Part shown: positions 58,935 to 64,000 of the stretch, one piece after another | Position numbering within the stretch: the stretch's first letter is position 1 | Layout of the letters: the number at the start of each line of letters is the position of its first letter | Origin: Undaria pinnatifida | Taxonomy: Eukaryota; Sar; Phaeophyceae; Laminariales; Alariaceae | Length of the DNA: 64,000 nucleotides | Direction: 5' to 3' | Assembly (NCBI GenBank): GCA_012845835.1 | Contig: JABAKD010000019.1 | Coordinates: 1,845,501 to 1,909,500 of the forward strand | Notes under the pieces: model-generated | Databases searched by the model: none | What the model saw: the letters and a program-made list of their open reading frames with translations, nothing else | What the model was told of the DNA's origin: nothing | Translations under genes and position numbers: made by a program

Positions 58935-59205
58935 TGCTGTGGCGTCTGGGGACGATCCTCGGGCATATCCGCGAGTTTAGTACTGATACGTAGGCATGCA
59001 TGCCCTTGCGTGAACCGCAACATGTAACCGCTATTGGGAACCTCGCCGACTACGAGGCGCAATAATTCACTCTGTTTTCTGACATTGTCCATCGATTCGA
59101 GTCCTCCTACCGAGCCGAGTGTTGCAGCGAGATGCTGGCCTCGGACTCCTGCTGAGTTCAGGAGTGTAGGTGTTGTGATGTGGGTGGCTCACTTTAACGA
59201 AGGCA
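58935..59205 (+). repeat. Right terminal repeat
   Basis: Starts TGCTGTGGCGTCTGGGGACG, ends CGAAGGCA. Confidence 0.65.
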
Positions 59206-59452
59206 CCATACTATGAAACCCGGCGATGGGCCCAGGATGTCCCCTGGCGACCACGTCTCTAGCGACCACAGCCTGGGTGGCACGCGGTTCTCGAGGGAGG
59301 ACGATCCCACAAATGACGATGTATGGTCTGGAGGAATGATGGTCGTTTGATTCAGGACCAGCATTGCTGTAGCATCCGAGCTAAGTGATCATCCACGTGC
59401 ATCACTCATGAGAAAGACATACGTATATAATAGATACCATATACCAGGTAGT

Positions 59453-59655
59453 ACGCAAGATAACGCACCCGCTGGGACGAATTCCAAAGCCGATTTTGTT
59501 CAAAACAAGGGGAGCGCACACGACAAAAAATGGTGCCTTTGGATCGATCTCGTCGAGATATTTCCATAGACGCATCGCTATAATAGGCGTTTGCGCTCTC
59601 CCCGTTGCCGATAAATAGCCTCCGAAAGTCACTCAGGAGCAATTACATTGCGTGT
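59453..59655. mobile_element. MITE with ACGCAAGAT ends, copy 2
   Basis: Same length class (203 bp) as the copy at 38491-38693, with slightly diverged ends. The interior reads open on the minus strand in both copies (shared GESANA peptide), which may reflect descent from a transposase ORF or chance. Confidence 0.6.
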
Positions 59656-59659
59656 TGTA

Positions 59660-61620
59660 CGGTAATTATGCTTAACCCGTGTTGAGTTGTTCAGAGACAG
59701 AGCTGACAGAGGGATAGGTCACTGTGGTTGATGTTCTACAACATCAACAGCTATTTGTTGTACCCGTCGCCAGATCCGTGTCCGTCCACCAAGAAAACCC
59801 GGGCATGTATCCAGCGTGTCCCCTGATGACCACAGGTCGAAGAGAACTTTTGGGCTTTTTTGGTAGTGAGCTTTGTTTTATTCGCATATTTTCACCCATC
59901 CGACAGATCACGATCTAGAGTAGATAATTTAGATCCTATATCTGTCGGTATGATATGTTGTGCGGGATCTGTGTAGTGCAGATCCGACCCAGGAAACATG
60001 TGCTACATCATTCAGACCATCCGGCTCTCACCCGGCAGCATGATCTGCTGGCCTCGCAGACCATGTTGGTTCGGGATCTGTCTCCCTTGAAAGGCATACC
60101 ATGCGTCATACCTGGTACAGGTCATCAATAGGGATCTGACGTGTCCGACATTTGCAGTGTTTTCGGTATTGTTTACCCTTAGCGTGGAGTCGTGAAACGA
60201 GTGTTGCGAGACTCGCTATCTCCTGCGTACGCGACGCAAAGAACTCTTCGTGAGAGAGAGACGTGTGGGGGACGCAAATTGGTTCCCCACACCTCCACGC
60301 ATATGCTGGTGGTGGTCCCTCTATAGTGCCGGTTGAGCAGCGCCGGTTGCCCGTTATTGCGCCTGTGAGATTGCTTGGCTAAGGTGGGAACAACCAGTAC
60401 TGACCATATGCGGAGTAGTGCCGGTTGTCATTATAGTGCCGGTAGTTCTGGCTGGAACATACCGGCGGTGTTGAGAGGCCACTACGTACGGTACCCCTGA
60501 ACTTTGCAGGAGCCCGGGACTAGCATCACTGTACGCCCGCCTAGATAGGTGGACCCAGAGCCATTAAAGAAGGAGAGAAAGAACAGCCCTTCGTTACCGC
60601 CATAGCCCGTAGTCTCTATATGGTGTGGCATGTTACCGTTTGAATGGAAACATGTATACGTAGTTATCAGTAGAAATCCTGAAGGTATCCCAAACGCCCC
60701 CAGGCACCTCAGACGGCGGCGGGCGTGCTCCCGATCAAATCAAGAGGGCGGCCGCCAAGGGACGATCGTCTGGGCTGTTACGCGCGGCTGATCGTGTGTT
60801 ATGAATGAACCAGCAATCCGTTACACGCATCGTACAATAATCTATACCCACTAGAAAACCCGGGGTTGGAACCAGAATGCCTCCTGACGGGCTTTCCTAT
60901 TTACCTCATTGTACTGTTAATGTTAATAATAGTATGTTATCAATCAGCCACGAATTCCATTGTTTCCACTTCAAGCAAGCAGCAGGAGCCTGGCAGCAGA
61001 GCCTGTATGCTCTGCTGCTGATGGTCACCTCACGGCGAGTCGATCCATCTCATCATGCAGCATCATGCTGATGGGCTGTAGGATGCAAAAAGTAGATTTT
61101 TACGTTTTCGTTCAACTGAAATCTAGGTCAGGTGCACATGCGAGCCATCGAGACTGCCTTCTTCGGGAGTTTTTACGCCTGATGGCAGGTCCGTTTTTCT
61201 TCTGAATGTATTTCCTTACTATTAACAGTATAATACCTGGTATACAATACCAGTACTGATATGTTCCAGGCTATATGTATGTACACGTATAATTGCCTTT
61301 TTTTTTCGGACAATCTCTTCGTTCTCGCACCTTTATGCGAAACGCTAGGCGGGGTGGGCACAATTCGACCGTTGGAGTCGCGTTGACGGAGGTTTGGGCG
61401 CGATCCGTGCAGTGTGTCGCGTGTGGCAAACCTTTTTAACCTTTTTGGCCTTAGGCATGGATAAGGCATATCCCCGGGTTTCCACAACATCCCCGGGGAT
61501 AGTGTTTCCGCATCCCCCCGGGGATTGGGTTTCCGCATCCCCTATCCCCGTGTACGTACATAAGATTTGGACGCGTACAAACCGGGTTTTTCTGCTTACG
61601 AGAGGGTACAAGTACATTTC
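59660..61620. other. No recognisable gene
   Basis: Unique-looking sequence with two TACCTGGTA sites (60110, 61238) and GC-rich ccccggggat repeats at 61490-61560. Confidence 0.4.
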
Positions 61621-61629
61621 CTTATTTTG

Positions 61630-62660
61630 GCGAGAGCACCACGCTACGATCCTGCCGCCCAGCAGCAGTCCAGCCCCCTAGCAGCAGCCTGCAACTCTAT
61701 GCGCGTGTGGCTGCTGTTATAGTAGCTGATTTTTTTTATCGGAGCCTGCGACGCTCTACCCGCCTACTTCGTACCTCTCGCTGCTGATGCTACTGCTGCT
61801 TCTGTCAAAGTGTGAAGTGACATGCCGGGGTAAAGTGTGAGGATCGTTTAAATTTTACATTAGTACCCAAACGGTCCTTATATTTATATTCATGTTTGTG
61901 TGCTTCGTGTCATATGTGATATCGTACCAAACTCTGAGAGCACAACGCTACAACTTTGCCGCTCAGCAGCAGCGGTAGGCAACACCATTTATGTACGCGT
62001 GGCGTGTCCTCGCTATTATGCGGCGAGTTGCTTGCGTCAGAGCCTGTCAATTGTCACCCCACCATACCACACGTTTCTGCGATGCTGCCGCTAGGTGCGC
62101 GTGTCCATCGATGCTGAAACATGGGGACTTTTGTAATAATAGTTTAGATACCAACCGATCCTTACATTTACGCCCACAAGGCAGTTTTTTAACAAGTAAT
62201 TCTTCCGTTTTTTTTTTGCGAAGACCGCAGATGACAGACAGCAGACAACATGCGGTGAGCACAACGCTACAAAATCCTGCCGCACAGCAGCAGCGGTAGG
62301 CAACATCATTTGTGTTCGCGTGTCGTGTCCTCGCTATGCTGCAGCGAGTTGCTTGTGTCGAAGCCTGTCATTTGTCACCCAACCATACCACACGTTTTTG
62401 CTGTGCTGCCGCTGGGTGCGCGTGTCCATCGATGCGGAAACATAGGGACCTTTGTAATAATAGTGATAATTTAGATACCAACCCATCCTTACACATTCAC
62501 GTCCACAGAGGCAGTTTTTTAACGAGGATTTTTTCTGTTTTTTTTTTTTTTGCGAAGATCGCAGATGACAGACAGCAGCCAACATGCGGAGAGCAAAACG
62601 CTACAGGTAGGATCATGGCGTGCCGTATCCTCTCTTTACGGCGGCGAGTTGTTTTTGTCA
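61630..62660. repeat. ~320-bp tandem array
   Basis: Two full units (about 61945-62262 and 62263-62590) and partial ones on each side: gcagcagcggtaggcaac, gcgagttgcttg, catcgatgc.gaaacat, then a T run. Short frames inside are by-products. Confidence 0.88.
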
Positions 62661-62839
62661 TAGTCCGTCACGTATTGTCCTCTTGCTCCCTCGCTCTCAA
62701 TACGTCGTGCTCTTTACATAATATTCGTACCATAAGCCGCATTTCACGCCACACCACGTGCCCCTTCTCGCTTCCTGGCGGTCCCCGAGTTCGAAGTGTG
62801 ACACTCTTCTCGAAATCACACATGTCCCACCCCCCGCAA

Positions 62840-63720
62840 CCCCCCCCCTCCAACGCCCCCTCTTTTCCAACCACCCGCACGATCGCCTAGACCTAGCACC
62901 ACGCGTATAACAAGCCCCTACATATCTTGGATCTCACAGCCGGAGTGTATTTGAATATTATTTGTGACCTAAACCTCCTAAAAAATCCCCCCTCCCCCCC
63001 CCCTTCTCGCTCTCCCTTGCTCAAACGCCCCACCTAATATCGAAATCCGCCAGATTAATAAACACTTCACGCACTGGATATCGCCTCATTATCTTTCTAG
63101 AGCCATCCATGCCGCTGCCCCCCCCCCCCCCCTCCCCGCCCCGAACGCCTCCTTCTTCCCCACCACCCGCACCATCGCCTAGACTTAGCACCACGCGTAT
63201 AACAAACCCCTCACCTAAAGCCCTTCCTTCCCCCCCCCCCCCCCCACCGCCCCCACCCCCCACCTCCCCAACCCCCCCCACCCCATCCCAACCCCACCCC
63301 CTCGAACACTCCGCCCTCTCTCTACTCACTGATTGTACGACTTACCCCAGGATATACATGATAAACTAATGCATTCTTTCCAAAACCGTCACATTTATCC
63401 CCTCAAAATAATGTATAGTTTCCACGCACAGATTGAGCTGCCCCCCCCCCCCCGCCCCAACCCCCCCCCCCCTATGATAGACCGGTGCATTTTTTTTTTT
63501 TTTTTTTTTTTTCCAAAACCGTCAGATTTATCCCCTTGCAAGGATTTATAGCTTACACGCACAAATTGCCCGCCCGTCGCCCCCCCCCCCCCCTCCAGCC
63601 CCGCTCGCTTTTGATCAAAACCAGGCCCCCACGTCCTTCAAAACTCCGCCCCCCCCTCACCGGTTATTCGACTTACAGGATTCACTTGATAAACGGATAC
63701 ATTTCCCTCCACAGCTGTCA
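62840..63720. repeat. C-rich tandem and dispersed repeats
   Basis: cgcctagac.tagcaccacg with flanks recurs at 62885 and 63177 (~290-bp unit). Poly-C tracts of up to about 15 and a 22-T run at 63491-63512 follow. Confidence 0.8.
63033..63071 (-). CDS. Possible exon with REVFINLADFDIR
   Basis: Paralogue of the 47.1-kb exon. Acceptor ATATCCAG, donor ATTAG/GTGGGG. Surrounded by C-rich repeat, so perhaps a relic. Confidence 0.3.
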
Positions 63721-63879
63721 GATTTTGTCGCCCTCAGAAACGGGTTTTATAGTTTCCGCGCACAGACTGACTAACATCACCCTGTTGACCCTGATAACTA
63801 CACTGTAGTTGTAAGGGGAGTCGCCGACCTATATCCTTAATGAGGACACACAACTCGTAATACGCGCGATCGGAGTATC

Positions 63880-63960
63880 ACACGCAGCTTGCAAAGATGA
63901 GTTTCGACGAAATCTTCGATCTCACAGCTGGAGTGTATTTTCATTTTTTATAATATCATA
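63880..63960 (+). repeat. MSFDE-family dispersed repeat
   Basis: Reads MSFDEIFDLTAGVYF. This is the least decayed copy, at the right edge of the window. Confidence 0.7.
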
Positions 63961-64000
63961 CGGTGTAAAAGTTTTGTGTGTTGTGTGTATTTTCTCCACA

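Larger units (their letters stand above)
55029..59205 (+). mobile_element. LTR-like element with decayed gag-like ORF
   Basis: Direct repeats at 55029-55318 and 58935-59205 (about 85-90% alike, TG...CA ends) enclose ~3.6 kb. A G-rich tract precedes the right repeat, as for a polypurine tract. Inside are plus-strand frames but no reverse transcriptase or integrase. The left repeat carries three copies of ctattgggaac where the right has one. No clear target duplication. Non-autonomous (TR-GAG-like) or internally deleted. Confidence 0.6.

Overview
This is nuclear DNA from a eukaryote. Every gene I could recognise is cut into short exons (57-500 bp) by large introns (0.2-2.4 kb) with GT-AG or GC-AG ends, and most other DNA is simple repeat, minisatellite, poly-C tract and dispersed repeat. 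Repeat-packed introns, a single-polypeptide RNase P, a TTAGGG-type telomeric repeat and GC near 50% fit a stramenopile, and my best guess is a brown alga. That lineage call is inference, not proof.

Two genes can be followed exon by exon, both on the minus strand. (1) A proteinaceous RNase P (PRORP), 40495 down to about 29648: ten exons whose phases all agree, giving 714 codons with a possible organelle presequence, PPR repeats, a CxxC zinc site and a complete NYN-type nuclease with its aspartates. (2) An Hsp70-family gene, 23221 down to 11761: ten exons covering an acidic N-terminal extension and most of the ATPase domain. I could not find its 3' part, and its third exon carries a 17-G run that is one base out of frame. 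Three lesser coding elements are a start exon on the minus strand at 4606-4415, a BED-finger-like ORF at 8257-8712 inside a 42-bp minisatellite, and a lone first exon on the plus strand at 53187-53382. Low-confidence exons lie at 41.6, 47.2 and 63.1 kb.

Layout: 1-4.4 kb tandem and dispersed repeats; 4.4-10.3 kb the MADV start exon, CCAAT-box arrays and the 42-bp minisatellite; 11.7-23.2 kb Hsp70 with repeat-filled introns; 23.2-28.7 kb no clear gene, an interstitial telomeric tract and a ~220-bp degenerate array; 29.6-40.5 kb PRORP; 41.9-46.6 kb tandem repeats, a compact element with 382-bp LTRs and poly-C arrays; 47-51 kb C-rich and duplicated repeats; 53-59 kb the lone first exon and an LTR element with a decayed gag-like ORF; 59.2-64 kb MITE and long tandem repeats.

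The most unusual pattern is that edges of real exons, with their splice site, are copied several times into the neighbouring intron: acceptor-side pieces upstream, donor-side pieces downstream. It is seen at five exons of the two genes, and at the start exon at 4606 with its CCAAT-rich 5' flank. It looks like intron growth by repeated local duplication across exon-intron borders, leaving decoy splice sites.
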